Source: Bacteroidota bacterium (GTDB lineage: Bacteria; Bacteroidota; Bacteroidia; Bacteroidales; NBLH01). Taken from it: DNA of 64,000 nucleotides. Below the pieces are notes generated by a model. The model searched no databases. It saw only the letters and a program-made list of their open reading frames with translations, and was not told where the DNA came from. The stretch spans positions 25,549 through 89,548 of the forward strand of contig JANYKN010000159.1 of assembly GCA_025361565.1 (NCBI GenBank), read 5' to 3'. Positions 1 through 9,527 of the stretch are shown here, one piece after another. The stretch's first letter is position 1. Each line of letters begins with the position of its first letter. The position numbers were made by a program, and so were the translations under genes.

Positions 1-1044
1 ATTGAAGATAAAATTGTAACTTTTGCAGATAAGATTCAACACCAATTATTTCTAGAGCCTGAAGGAGCCGATACAGTTGAATATTACATCAATGGTTTCT
101 CAACTTCTTTACCATTAAATACGCAAATTAGAGCTTTGCAATTGATTAAAGGACTTGAAAAAGTTAGAATTTTCAGACCAGGATATGCTATTGAATATGA
201 TTACTTTGATCCAACGCAATTAAAGCACACTTTAGAAACAAAGACTGTTTCGGGCTTATTTTTCGCAGGACAAATTAATGGAACTACTGGTTATGAAGAA
301 GCAGCTGCTCAAGGTTTAATTGCTGGCATTAATGCGCATTTAAAGCTTCATAGCAACAATGATTTCACACTATCTAGAGATGAGGCATATATTGGTGTTT
401 TAATTGATGATCTGGTAACCAAAGGCGTAGATGAGCCATATCGGATGTTTACCTCAAGAGCTGAATTTAGAATTTTATTAAGACAAGATAATGCCGATGA
501 AAGATTAACTGAAAAGGGTTATTCAATCGGTTTGGTTAAAGAGGAGCGATGGAGCCACTATAAAAAAAAGAAAGAAGAGATTTCTATTTTAAGAACATTT
601 TGCGAAGAGCAAAAAGTTAAGGCTACTGAAATTAATGAGTATTTAATTACACAAAATACTAACGAATTAAAGCATTCTGTAAAGTTGAATACATTAATTC
701 TCCGTCCGCAAATTAACATATTGGATTTATCAAAGAATTATATTCCACTAAAGGAAGTTACGGATAAAATAATTTCAATTAAAGACGAAGTATGCCAATC
801 GGTAGAAATAAAAATTAAGTACGAGGGTTATATCGAAAGAGAAAAAACGGTTGCCGATAAGATAAAAAGATTGGAAAATATAAAAATTCACGACGATTTT
901 GAGTATAACTCATTAAGTTCTTTAAGCACAGAAGCAAGGCAAAAATTAAACAAGATAAGACCCAATACAATCGGTAGAGCTTCAAGAATACCAGGTGTTT
1001 CACCTTCGGACATTAATGTTTTACTAGTGTATCTAGGTAGATAG
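1..1044 (+). CDS. mnmG: tRNA uridine-5-carboxymethylaminomethyl modification enzyme MnmG (5' truncated)
   Basis: The window opens inside this gene; frame 1 is open from base 1 and gives 347 C-terminal residues. MnmG (GidA) is an FAD- and NADH-dependent enzyme that works with MnmE to modify the wobble uridine of certain tRNAs. The segment [20 protein letters not shown] matches the family's conserved FAD-domain end, followed by the helical C-terminal domain that contacts MnmE and the conserved tail [18 protein letters not shown]. The N-terminal dinucleotide-binding motif lies outside the window. The stop is followed within 5 bases by a parS-like palindrome and then by a hairpin with a T run that can end the transcript. 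Family assignment is very secure. Confidence 0.96.
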   Translation: MEDKIVTFADKIQHQLFLEPEGADTVEYYINGFSTSLPLNTQIRALQLIKGLEKVRIFRPGYAIEYDYFDPTQLKHTLETKTVSGLFFAGQINGTTGYEEAAAQGLIAGINAHLKLHSNNDFTLSRDEAYIGVLIDDLVTKGVDEPYRMFTSRAEFRILLRQDNADERLTEKGYSIGLVKEERWSHYKKKKEEISILRTFCEEQKVKATEINEYLITQNTNELKHSVKLNTLILRPQINILDLSKNYIPLKEVTDKIISIKDEVCQSVEIKIKYEGYIEREKTVADKIKRLENIKIHDDFEYNSLSSLSTEARQKLNKIRPNTIGRASRIPGVSPSDINVLLVYLGR

Positions 1045-1048
1045 AAGT

Positions 1049-1064
1049 TGTTCCACGTGGAACA
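1049..1064. promoter_or_regulatory. parS: parS-like ParB-binding site 1
   Basis: TGTTCCACGTGGAACA is a perfect 16-bp palindrome. It differs from the general bacterial parS consensus TGTTTCACGTGAAACA only at one symmetric pair. It starts 5 bases after the mnmG stop and 30 bases before a second copy. ParB binding is inferred from sequence; no parA or parB gene lies in the window. Confidence 0.8.
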
Positions 1065-1083
1065 ATAGGTATACACTAAAAAT

Positions 1084-1121
1084 AAAAGATGGATGTTCCA
1101 CGTGGAACATCCATCTTTTTT
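1084..1121. promoter_or_regulatory. parS: parS-like site 2 inside a 36-bp palindrome that can also act as a terminator
   Basis: The core TGTTCCACGTGGAACA lies at 1094-1109. The dyad extends without a mismatch from 1084 to 1119, so each arm is 18 bases. The right arm runs into a T tract (1116-1121). In RNA this would be a long hairpin followed by U residues downstream of mnmG, so the element fits both a partition site and an intrinsic terminator. The dual role is inference. Confidence 0.75.
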
Positions 1122-1202
1122 AGTTGGAAAAGGCGTGTACATGGCTTTAAGTTTGTATGATGTTTTAGGCGTGTTGGCAAATAAAATAAAATAAAAAATA
1201 AT

Positions 1203-2840
1203 ATGGAAGAAAATCGTTTTGTTGTAAAAGGAAAACTTGTGGATGTTGTTCGAAGAGAAATTTTTGGGGCGGAAATTTTGATTGAAAACCATCGAATTTT
1301 AGGCGTGAAAGCAATTGAAAACGCTCCAGATATTTATATTTTGCCTGGAATAATCGATGCTCATGTGCATATTGAAAGTTCTATGTTGGTTCCTCAGGAG
1401 TTTGCCAGATTAGCGGTGAAACATGGAACGGTCGCAACAGTTTCGGATCCTCATGAAATTGCAAATGTTATGGGAGTAGAAGGGGTCAATTTTATGATTG
1501 ATGATGCATCGAAAGTGTCATTTAAATTTTATTTTGGTGCTCCGTCGTGTGTTCCTGCTACTTCATTTGAAACCTCGGGGGCTGATTTGTCAAGTTCTGC
1601 TGTACATGATTTGTTGGCAAGGGATGAGATAAAATATTTATCGGAGATGATGAATTATCCAGGTGTTATTTTTAATGATGCTGATGTTCACAAAAAGCTT
1701 GAATATGCTAGGAATTTTAACAAACCAATTGATGGTCATGCTCCGGGTCTATCTGGAAAAGACCTGGAAAAATATGCATTAGGTGGTATTACAACAGACC
1801 ACGAAAGCGTTAGTATTGCCGAAGCAATTGAGAAGATTAAGCTGGGAATAAAACTTCAAATACGTGATGGGAGTGCCGCTAAAAATTTTGAAATTCTTGC
1901 GTCGGTTATTGATTTATTTCCAAATGATGTTATGCTTTGCACCGATGATTGTCATCCAGATGATTTGGTTGATAAACATATTTTAGATTTAATTAAGCGT
2001 GGAGTTGCTAAAGGAATTGATTTCTTTAATATTCTCCGAGCTGCTACTTATAATCCTATTAAGCATTATAATTTAGATGTTGGAATGCTTCAATTGAATG
2101 ATAAAGCTGATTTTATTGTTGTTGATAATCTAAAGGATTTTAATGTTGTTGAAACTTATATCGATGGCGAAAAAGTATACGGTGACGGTATTTCACTTAT
2201 TCACCCCAAAGCAGTAAGTTATATTAATAATTTCAATCGAACTGTTATTGCTTTTGATGATTTGAAGATTGAGAATCAAAATAAATCAATAAAAGTTATC
2301 GTTGCTTTGGATGGAGATTTGTATACCTCCGCCGAATTTGTAAAACCCAAGGTGGTGAATAATTTTATTGTATCGGATATGGAGAATGATATCCTTAAGA
2401 TTGTTGTTGTTAATCGTTATAATAATTCTAAACCAATAGTTGGATTTATTAAAAACATGGGTTTAAATCGAGGTGCGATTGCTCAAAGTGTAGCTCACGA
2501 TAGCCATAATATTATAGCTGTTGGAGTTGATGATATTGATATTTTTAATGCAATTAATGAAGTAATTAAATGTAAGGGGGGAATTGTTGCTGTTTCAAAA
2601 GATGAAATTTATACCCTTTCTTTGCCAATTGCTGGATTAATGTCCGACGAAAACGGTGAAAAAGTTGCTGAGAAATATAAGATAATCAACAATAAACCTA
2701 GAGAATGGGGGAGTCAATTACATAGCCCTTTTATGACACTTTCTTTTATGGCCTTGCTTGTTATACCTGAATTAAAGATTGGTGATAAGGGATTGTTCGA
2801 TGGTCTTAATTTTAAGTTGACTTCACTTTTTGTTGATTAA
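1203..2840 (+). CDS. ade: adenine deaminase
   Basis: A 545-residue amidohydrolase-superfamily protein close to the usual length of bacterial adenine deaminase, which converts adenine to hypoxanthine in purine salvage. The metal-binding start of the barrel is LPGIIDAHVHIESSML (about residues 46-62), followed by the SDPHEIANVMG motif. Further metal-site and substrate motifs are GHAPGLSG and TDHES near residues 180-200 and CTDDCHPDD near 240. The C-terminal domain carries SPFMTLSFMALLVIP, typical of this family. It starts at an ATG after an AT-rich leader. It is monocistronic: mnmG upstream is terminated and uvrC follows after 253 bases in which no feature was recognised. Confidence 0.94.
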   Translation: MEENRFVVKGKLVDVVRREIFGAEILIENHRILGVKAIENAPDIYILPGIIDAHVHIESSMLVPQEFARLAVKHGTVATVSDPHEIANVMGVEGVNFMIDDASKVSFKFYFGAPSCVPATSFETSGADLSSSAVHDLLARDEIKYLSEMMNYPGVIFNDADVHKKLEYARNFNKPIDGHAPGLSGKDLEKYALGGITTDHESVSIAEAIEKIKLGIKLQIRDGSAAKNFEILASVIDLFPNDVMLCTDDCHPDDLVDKHILDLIKRGVAKGIDFFNILRAATYNPIKHYNLDVGMLQLNDKADFIVVDNLKDFNVVETYIDGEKVYGDGISLIHPKAVSYINNFNRTVIAFDDLKIENQNKSIKVIVALDGDLYTSAEFVKPKVVNNFIVSDMENDILKIVVVNRYNNSKPIVGFIKNMGLNRGAIAQSVAHDSHNIIAVGVDDIDIFNAINEVIKCKGGIVAVSKDEIYTLSLPIAGLMSDENGEKVAEKYKIINNKPREWGSQLHSPFMTLSFMALLVIPELKIGDKGLFDGLNFKLTSLFVD

Positions 2841-3093
2841 GTTTCGAAATATTTCAAGCAAAAGTTATTTATATATTTCCTATGTTTTGGTATTTAATTG
2901 AAACATTTTCATGGAATTAATATAAAGTTCCAAAAAGATTATGAATTCGCTCAAAATTTGGTTAAATAAAAATTAATATTGTGTTAGTAATTTGACCAAT
3001 TCTATTGGTTTATAATTTATAATTTTTTTAGTTTACTGTAGAAAATGTAATATATTATCATTTTAATTGAATTTAATTTGCTTTTAGATAAAG

Positions 3094-4905
3094 ATGTCCG
3101 AAAATAGTTCAAATCAATTTGATGCAATTATTAGGGTTCTTCCTGATAGACCAGGGGTTTATGAGTTTTTCAACAAGGAAGGAGTTATTATTTATGTTGG
3201 TAAAGCCAAGAACCTGAAGAAGCGAGTTTCTTCTTATTTTGTTAAGACTCATGATTCAGCAAAGACCCGAATTTTAGTCCGGAGTATTGTTGATATTAAA
3301 CATATCGTTGTAGAAACTGAAACAGATGCATTATTATTGGAAAATAATCTGATAAAAAAATATCAGCCACGTTACAATGTTCTGCTCAAAGATGATAAAA
3401 CTTATCCGTGGATTTGCATTAAGAATGAACCTTTTCCTCGTGTGTTTTACACAAGAAATATGATTAAAGATGGGTCAAAATACTATGGACCTTTTACTTC
3501 GGTGTTGATGGTTCGTACCATTCTTGATTTGTTTAAGCAAATTTATATGTTACGTTCTTGTAAGCTTAATTTAACTAGACAAAATATTGAAAATAAAAAA
3601 TTTAAAGTCTGTTTAGAATACCATATAGGAAATTGCAAAGGACCATGTATCAATGGGCAAAGTGCTGCAGATTACGACGAATCAATAGAGCATATTCATT
3701 ATATTTTAAAGGGAAATATTGGTCAGGTAATTCAAATGCTTAAAACAAAAATGAATCTAAGTGCTGAGCTTTTCAAGTATGAAGAGGCACATATTTTAAA
3801 GGAAAAGCTTGCATTGCTCGAAGGCTTTAAAAGCAAATCTACCATTGTTAATCCTGACATTACAGATGTAGATGTATATTCCATTCTTGACGATGAAAAT
3901 TTTGCGTATATTAATTTTTTGAAAGTTGTGAATGGTTCTATTATTCAGGTTCATACTATTGAATTAAAGAAAATTTTGAATGAAACAAAAGAGGAATTAT
4001 TACCTCTTGGAATTGTTGCTATTCGCGAGAAGTTTCATAGTGTTTCAAAAGAAATAATTGTTCCATTTGCTTTGGATTATCAAATTAATCTGGTAAAATT
4101 TACTATTCCACAAATTGGTGATAAGAAGAAATTATTGGAACTTTCAGAGAAAAATGTCAAATTCTACAGGCTTGATAAATTAAAGCAAATTGAAAATGTT
4201 GATCCTTTAAAGCATACCAAGCGTATTTTAAAAACACTTCAAGACGATTTACGCTTGAAGGAATTACCGGTTCATATCGAATGTTTTGACAATTCAAATA
4301 TTCAAGGAACCAATCCTGTGGCTGCATGCGTAGTTTTTAGAAATGCAAAACCATCAAAAAAGGATTATCGGCATTTCAATATAAAAACAGTTGAAGGGCC
4401 TAACGATTTTGCTTCGATGGAAGAAATAATATACCGGCGATATAAACGCCTGTTGGATGAGGAAAAGGATTTGCCCCAACTAATAATCATTGATGGTGGT
4501 AAAGGACAGTTGAGTGCGGCATTAAGTAGTATTGATAAACTTGGTTTACGAGGGCGTATTTCTATTATCGGAATTGCAAAACGTCTTGAAGAAATTTATT
4601 TTCCTGGTGATTCAGTACCACTTTATCTTGATAAAAATTCGGAATCTCTAAAAGTAATTCAGCAAGCAAGAAATGAAGCACACCGTTTTGGAATTACTTT
4701 TCATCGGGATAAAAGATCTAAAGATTTTCTAAAATCCGAATTGTCGGAAATTGATGGAGTAGGAGAGAAAACAATTGAAGTTTTATTTTCAAGTTTTGGT
4801 TCCATAAAAAAGATTAAAAATGCGGATCTTGACCAATTAAAAAATTTAATTGGTGATGCAAAAGCAAAATTGGTTTTGGACTTTTTTAATTCGGAAAATT
4901 CCTAA
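3094..4905 (+). CDS. uvrC: excinuclease ABC subunit C
   Basis: A 603-residue UvrC, the subunit that makes both incisions in UvrABC nucleotide excision repair. In order: a GIY-YIG nuclease domain (PGVYEFFNKEGVIIYVGKAK, residues about 20-39), the conserved CLEYHIGNCKGPC cysteine motif (about 173-185), a UVR/UvrB-interaction segment (about 200-240), the RNase H-like C-terminal nuclease domain with HIECFDNSNIQGT and IDGGKGQLSAA, and a helix-hairpin-helix end (SEIDGVGEKTIEVLF). All expected parts are present and the length matches the family. It faces the convergent acyl-CoA dehydrogenase gene across a 382-base gap. Confidence 0.97.
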   Translation: MSENSSNQFDAIIRVLPDRPGVYEFFNKEGVIIYVGKAKNLKKRVSSYFVKTHDSAKTRILVRSIVDIKHIVVETETDALLLENNLIKKYQPRYNVLLKDDKTYPWICIKNEPFPRVFYTRNMIKDGSKYYGPFTSVLMVRTILDLFKQIYMLRSCKLNLTRQNIENKKFKVCLEYHIGNCKGPCINGQSAADYDESIEHIHYILKGNIGQVIQMLKTKMNLSAELFKYEEAHILKEKLALLEGFKSKSTIVNPDITDVDVYSILDDENFAYINFLKVVNGSIIQVHTIELKKILNETKEELLPLGIVAIREKFHSVSKEIIVPFALDYQINLVKFTIPQIGDKKKLLELSEKNVKFYRLDKLKQIENVDPLKHTKRILKTLQDDLRLKELPVHIECFDNSNIQGTNPVAACVVFRNAKPSKKDYRHFNIKTVEGPNDFASMEEIIYRRYKRLLDEEKDLPQLIIIDGGKGQLSAALSSIDKLGLRGRISIIGIAKRLEEIYFPGDSVPLYLDKNSESLKVIQQARNEAHRFGITFHRDKRSKDFLKSELSEIDGVGEKTIEVLFSSFGSIKKIKNADLDQLKNLIGDAKAKLVLDFFNSENS

Positions 4906-5287
4906 GTTTTACTTGCAGAAAGTCTAAAATTTGATACTAAATTGTGACCTTCTTAATTTGCTGAATTACATTAATATCCTTCGCTTTTTATTCTATTTAA
5001 ACCTTCTGAGAATTGAATATTTTATTCTTATCCTTACCTTGGGCTTGCATATTTTGTTCTAATGGGGCTAAAATTTTATGTTTTAAATTTCAAACTTATT
5101 TTTACAATGAATGTTTGTAAACTTTTTCAATTTTAAAATTTCATTTCAATTTGAAGTAAAAGATATATTGATTTCATTTTTGATTTAAAAAATATGTTCC
5201 ACGTGAAACATATTTTTAAATGAATTCATTTGGAAGATAATTTTAGTTTTTCAATTAATGTATGGATATTTTTCGAGACAATATAAA
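4906..5287. other. AT-rich convergent intergenic region holding a parS-like site
   Basis: This gap separates two convergent genes (uvrC and the acyl-CoA dehydrogenase). Apart from the parS-like palindrome at 5188-5217 no gene, RNA or repeat was recognised. No strong GC-rich terminator is visible directly after uvrC. Confidence 0.5.
5188..5217. promoter_or_regulatory. parS: parS-like site 3 in an extended palindrome
   Basis: TGTTCCACGTGAAACA at 5195-5210 combines the left half of sites 1 and 2 with the right half of the generic parS consensus. The dyad extends 7 bases on each side (5188-5217) with only one mismatched pair (5199/5206). It sits between convergent genes, where ParB spreading would not disturb promoters. 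Confidence 0.75.
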
Positions 5288-6466
5288 TTATGAAAATGAT
5301 GATATTCCTGTCGCATCCAAACCAGTTATCAATAGATGAATGTCATGTGTTCCTTCATAGGTCACAACTGATTCTAAATTCATCATATGCCTCATAATAG
5401 GAAAATCTCCTGTAATTCCTATTGCACCTAAAATCTGCCTGCATTCGCGAGCCACATCCATTGCCATTTTCACGTTGTTACGTTTAGCCATAGATATTTG
5501 GGCTGGGTTTGCTCTATTATCATTTTTGAGCACACCCAAACGCCAGGCTAAAAGTTGAGCTTTAGCTATTTCAGTTATCATTTCGGCAAGTTTTTTTTGC
5601 ACCAATTGAAAGGTCGCAATGGGCACCCCAAATTGATTTCTTTCGAGCGAATACTTTAAAGCAACGCTATAGCAATCGAGTGCTAAACCTATTGATCCCC
5701 AAGCTATTCCGTATCTAGCGGAATTAAGGCACATCATGGGTCCTTTTAAACCTTCCACGCCAGGCAAAATATGAGTTGATGGCACTAGTACGTCATCAAA
5801 TACCAATTCGCCTGTTAGAGATGCCCTTAATGACCATTTCCGTGATATTTCCGGTGCTGTAAATCCTGCCATTCCTTTTTCAATGATTGCACCTCTCACA
5901 ATATTATTTTCATCTTTAGCCCAAACAACTGCAATATCTGCGATTGGTGAATTTGTAATCCACATTTTTGAACCATTCAGAATATAATCATTATTTTTCA
6001 ATTTTAACCTGCATTCCATTCCAGAAGGGTTTGAACCATGGTTTGGCTCTGTTAAACCAAAACAGCCAATCAATTCTCCTGAAGCTAGTCCAGGTAAATA
6101 TTTTCTTTTTTGTTCTTCGCTACCAAATGCAAAAATTGGATACATTACCAGAGAAGTTTGCACTGATGCAATTGAACGAATGGCTGAATCACCAGCTTCA
6201 AGTTCCTGCATAATAAGACCATAAGAAATTTGATCCAATCCGGAACCACCGTAATTTTGTGGAATAAATGAACCCAATATACCAAGTTTGCCCATTTCTT
6301 TTATCAAATGAATTGGCGATTCGTGTTTTTGGGCATATTCGTCAATAATTGGCCTTACACTCCTGTTTACCCATTCCTTTGTAGATTGCCTTATCAGCTT
6401 GTGTTCGTCTGTATAATAATCATCCAGAAGATAATAATCTTGTATACTTTTAGTATTCATATTCAT
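5288..6466 (-). CDS. gcdH: acyl-CoA dehydrogenase, glutaryl-CoA dehydrogenase type
   Basis: A flavin-dependent acyl-CoA dehydrogenase of about 392 residues from the ATG at 6466; an in-frame TTG at 6481 would add five residues but is less likely. The sequence follows the glutaryl-CoA dehydrogenase family closely: GDSAIRSIASVQTSLVMYPI with its substrate-side arginine, GCFGLTEPNHGSNPSGM, GSKMWITNSPIADIAVVWA, SARYGIAWG, and the catalytic glutamate in TYEGTHDIH (about residue 371). Such enzymes oxidise and decarboxylate glutaryl-CoA to crotonyl-CoA in lysine and tryptophan breakdown. No other gene of that pathway is adjacent, so the substrate is inferred from similarity only. Confidence 0.88.
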   Translation of the reverse strand: MNMNTKSIQDYYLLDDYYTDEHKLIRQSTKEWVNRSVRPIIDEYAQKHESPIHLIKEMGKLGILGSFIPQNYGGSGLDQISYGLIMQELEAGDSAIRSIASVQTSLVMYPIFAFGSEEQKRKYLPGLASGELIGCFGLTEPNHGSNPSGMECRLKLKNNDYILNGSKMWITNSPIADIAVVWAKDENNIVRGAIIEKGMAGFTAPEISRKWSLRASLTGELVFDDVLVPSTHILPGVEGLKGPMMCLNSARYGIAWGSIGLALDCYSVALKYSLERNQFGVPIATFQLVQKKLAEMITEIAKAQLLAWRLGVLKNDNRANPAQISMAKRNNVKMAMDVARECRQILGAIGITGDFPIMRHMMNLESVVTYEGTHDIHLLITGLDATGISSFS

Positions 6467-6751
6467 TTTTTTTGTAAACAAATTTAATCTTTTTAGGAAT
6501 TGATTTTATATAAATGGCTGTCAATCATTAATAAAATAAATTCCATTTTAAATTTTTCATTCTAAAGTCATTTCATATCTGATCATTTATTATAAGTTGA
6601 TTCCGATAATTTGGACTTTGATAAAAAATATTTTGTTATATATATTTGTCATTTTGGACATTATAATAATAATAATTTTTGTTTTACAATTTCTTTTGCG
6701 AATTTTGAAAAATTATTAGAATCTATCGTTGATTGTTTAATACTAATTTCA

Positions 6752-7648
6752 ATGCAAAATACAACTGTTCCTACAGTACTTCAAACTTCAAATATAGATT
6801 CAACCAGCTATATATATCATTCTTCCAATCTGGATGTTCCTTTAGCTGATTACTTTTTAAGCTTCAAATACTTAACTTCGGCAGATAAGGTGCAAACAAC
6901 TGATAGGTTAAGTACATCGAAGATTGTTAAAAAGCCGGATAATACATCAAGTTCACAAAATTTTTCATTTCAATATTCGGATTTTGTTCTGCTTGTCATT
7001 ATTTTACTTTTTTCAATGCTTGCATATATTCGTTTTTATGGTAAAAATTATCTCAATAAGGTAGTTACTTCTATTTTTAATTATTCTTATTCCTCCTCAT
7101 TCTTCAAAGAAAAAAATCTAGCTTTCGTATTGAATAATAATCTGTTACTTATTGTTTTTTATATTTCGTCTGCAATGATAATGGGTGTCATCATCGATTA
7201 TTTTGGAATTTCAGGATTACAAACAGGCAAATGGTTTCAGTTTTTTGTTGACTTGACCATTATTTTGGTAATGGTCGTTTCCTATAAACTTATTTACAGG
7301 CTATGTGGCTTAATTTTTGGTCAATATCGTATTGTATCTGATTATTTATTTTATTTAGGGAATTTATTAAAAATTACGGGGATATTTTACCTGATAATGC
7401 TGTTGGGCGCATTTTTTTCAAATGATTCATGGAAATTTATTTTTATTTATTTAACAATATTAATAACTGTTTTTGTGTATTTTATCAAAATTACACGAAT
7501 AATTTCCATATTATTTAAAAATCGATTTTCGTTATACTATTTGATTTTGTACTTTTGTGCCCTTGAAATAGTTCCTATAATGCTGTTATTTAAAATTTTA
7601 TTGCTGATTAGTCGAAATAATTTTCATTTTTTCAACGTATTGGTTTAA
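6752..7648 (+). CDS. DUF4271 family integral membrane protein
   Basis: About 298 residues from the ATG at 6752; an upstream TTG at 6611 keeps the frame open but adds atypical residues. After a Ser/Thr-rich N-terminal 100 residues there are several hydrophobic stretches consistent with 6-7 membrane helices, for example FVLLVIILLFSMLAYIRFYG and IMGVIIDYFGISGLQ. The placement directly before hemD and rnpA is typical of the Bacteroidota DUF4271 family. The function is unknown; co-localisation with hemD is conserved but unexplained. Confidence 0.7.
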   Translation: MQNTTVPTVLQTSNIDSTSYIYHSSNLDVPLADYFLSFKYLTSADKVQTTDRLSTSKIVKKPDNTSSSQNFSFQYSDFVLLVIILLFSMLAYIRFYGKNYLNKVVTSIFNYSYSSSFFKEKNLAFVLNNNLLLIVFYISSAMIMGVIIDYFGISGLQTGKWFQFFVDLTIILVMVVSYKLIYRLCGLIFGQYRIVSDYLFYLGNLLKITGIFYLIMLLGAFFSNDSWKFIFIYLTILITVFVYFIKITRIISILFKNRFSLYYLILYFCALEIVPIMLLFKILLLISRNNFHFFNVLV

Positions 7649-7712
7649 GAATTGTATCTAAGTATTATACAGTATTTCAGTTATTTAAAAGTATTAACCA
7701 AATAATTTCGGC

Positions 7713-8456
7713 GTGAAAATTAAAAAGATTCTAGTATCTCAACCACAACCCGAGAACAATCATTCACCCTTTTTCGAGCTAGCAAAAAAGAACAATATTA
7801 CTATTGATTTTCGCCCTTTTATTCATGTAGAAGGTGTTTGCATTAAAGAATTTCGCAAACAGAAAATCAATGTGCTTGAACACACAGGGGTTATTTTTAC
7901 CAGTCGAACATCAGTTGATCATTTTTTCAGAATTACCAAAGAATTAAAGTTGAATATTCCTGAAACAATGAAGTATTTTTGTATTAACGAGGCCACAGCC
8001 TTCTATTTGCAAAAGTATATCGTTTACAGGAAAAGGAAAATATTTTACGGAAAAGGAAAATTTGAAGAACTGATTGAAGTGTTATTGAAACATAGTGAGG
8101 AAAATTATCTTGTTCCTTTGTCTGATATGCATAAGCAGGACATTCCTAAAAAGTTGCGTAAGTTTAAATTAAAATTTACTGCAGCAACTTTTTATAAAAC
8201 TGTGAGCAGCGATTTATCTGATTTAGCAGATGTTAATTATGATATTTTGGTTTTTTATAGTCCTTCGGGGATTAAATCACTTTTCCAAAATTTTCCTAAT
8301 TTTCAGCAAAACGATATTAAGATTGCTTCTTTTGGCCTGAGTACAGCAAAAGCTGTTAAGGAAGCAGGTTTAAGACTTGATATTCAAGCACCTATGCCAA
8401 AAGCTCCATCAATGACAATGGCTCTTGAAAACTTTATCGAAAAGCATAATAAATAA
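7713..8456 (+). CDS. hemD: uroporphyrinogen-III synthase
   Basis: A 247-residue HemD-type protein with a GTG start at 7713. HemD cyclises hydroxymethylbilane to uroporphyrinogen III in tetrapyrrole synthesis. HemD sequences are poorly conserved; the support is the KILVSQPQPENNHSPFFELA opening, the GVIFTSRTSVDHFF segment, the FYSPSGIKSLF segment near residue 185, and ASFGLSTAKAVKEAGL near 210, which match the two-domain layout of the family. It follows the DUF4271 gene by 64 bases and ends in a strong terminator. Confidence 0.85.
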   Translation: MKIKKILVSQPQPENNHSPFFELAKKNNITIDFRPFIHVEGVCIKEFRKQKINVLEHTGVIFTSRTSVDHFFRITKELKLNIPETMKYFCINEATAFYLQKYIVYRKRKIFYGKGKFEELIEVLLKHSEENYLVPLSDMHKQDIPKKLRKFKLKFTAATFYKTVSSDLSDLADVNYDILVFYSPSGIKSLFQNFPNFQQNDIKIASFGLSTAKAVKEAGLRLDIQAPMPKAPSMTMALENFIEKHNK

Positions 8457-8481
8457 AGGGGCTTTTGCCCCTTTTTTTTTT
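8457..8481 (+). terminator. intrinsic terminator after hemD
   Basis: AGGGGC, a TTTT loop and GCCCCT form a GC-rich six-base stem followed by ten T residues, immediately after the hemD stop. Confidence 0.9.
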
Positions 8482-8514
8482 GCGCACTTTTGTCAATTAT
8501 ACTTAAAATTTTAG

Positions 8515-8925
8515 ATGAAATTCTCTTACCCCAAAAAAGAACGACTTTGCAGTAAAATTCTCATTGAAAGGCTTTTCAATGATGGCAAAGTGATCTATGA
8601 GTTTCCTCTCAAAGTTCTTTGGCTTGAATCTGAATTAACTGAGAATGTTCCGGTTCAATCTATCCTAAATGTTTCTAAACGTAGATTTAAAAGAGCAGTT
8701 AAGCGCAATCTTTTAAAACGTCGCATGCGCGAAGCTTTTCGGTTGAATAATCATGAATTTTATGAAACACTACAAACCAGGAACTTGCAGATTGCAATCA
8801 TGATTTTGTATAACAATAATACAATTTTGGAATATTCTGTGATAGAGGCAGGTATGAAAAATATTCTAAATAAAATTATGCTTAAAATAGGCCCAAAGAA
8901 TGAAATCAGTAGTTCTAAGTCTTAA
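8515..8925 (+). CDS. rnpA: ribonuclease P protein component
   Basis: A 136-residue basic protein. RnpA binds the RNase P RNA and helps mature tRNA 5' ends. The family signature is clear: a start KKERLCSKILIERLF, then the RNR-type motif VSKRRFKRAVKRNLLKRRMR (about residues 60-80) and REAFRLN. It starts at an ATG 33 bases after the hemD terminator, so it probably has its own promoter. In Bacteroidota hemD and rnpA are often neighbours. yidD, which often follows rnpA, is absent here, and about 600 bases without a gene follow instead. Confidence 0.95.
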   Translation: MKFSYPKKERLCSKILIERLFNDGKVIYEFPLKVLWLESELTENVPVQSILNVSKRRFKRAVKRNLLKRRMREAFRLNNHEFYETLQTRNLQIAIMILYNNNTILEYSVIEAGMKNILNKIMLKIGPKNEISSSKS

Positions 8926-9527
8926 TTTAATTACAACCACGTTAAGTTATTGATATACAGTCAAATAAATACATGTTTAATGAGGTTTTTGAAATGATGA
9001 ATTTCTAAAAAAAAACTCAAACCTTACTTCATTACGAGTAAAGCGAAGTAATCCCAAGCCATTCACTCTGAATCTAATTCATTTATAAAGCCTGTTTTAA
9101 TTGTATATAGCGACTGCTTCGCTCGGCTCGCAGTGACGTTTGATGCTTAAGCTTTTATACTTATATATTTTTTCAATAAACTAATATCGTGAAATAATTT
9201 AATTCTATGCTTATAGATTTTAATAAATAACAATTTACCAATTTTAAAGTATGATTTATAATTTTTAAGGTTTTCAATTACTGTTTTTAATTTTCAAAAT
9301 ACCGATTACAATTTTATAAAAATATAATACTTCTATTTTAGGTAATTTGCATGATATTTGTTATTTTTATATTTTGTAAAGTACAGAAAATCAAAAATAT
9401 ATGAGGCTTATTGAATTTAAATAAAGGTGTACAAAATGTATAATTTAAATAAATAGAAATTACAGTTTATTGGGTTTACATTTTTATATGGTTTTTTGAT
9501 TATCAGTTATATAAAATATATCATGTG
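8926..9527. other. 602-base intergenic region with one foldback repeat
   Basis: No reading frame was recognised as a gene between rnpA and the S41 protease. It contains the REP-like foldback at 9030-9138 and is otherwise very AT-rich. The position where yidD would be expected shows no recognisable remnant. Confidence 0.5.
9030..9138. repeat. REP-like foldback element, copy A
   Basis: The left arm at 9030-9053 (CATTACGAGTAAAGCGAAGT and on) and the right arm at 9112-9138 (GACTGCTTCGCTCGGCTCGC and on) are imperfect inverted repeats separated by about 58 bases of AT-rich DNA. The arms are markedly GC-richer than their surroundings. A related element lies at 19155-19262. Confidence 0.7.

Noticed and set aside
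888..1292. Minus-strand open frame of 134 codons over the mnmG end and ade start
   Set aside because: It overlaps two well-supported genes and spans the parS palindromes; its composition is not protein-like.
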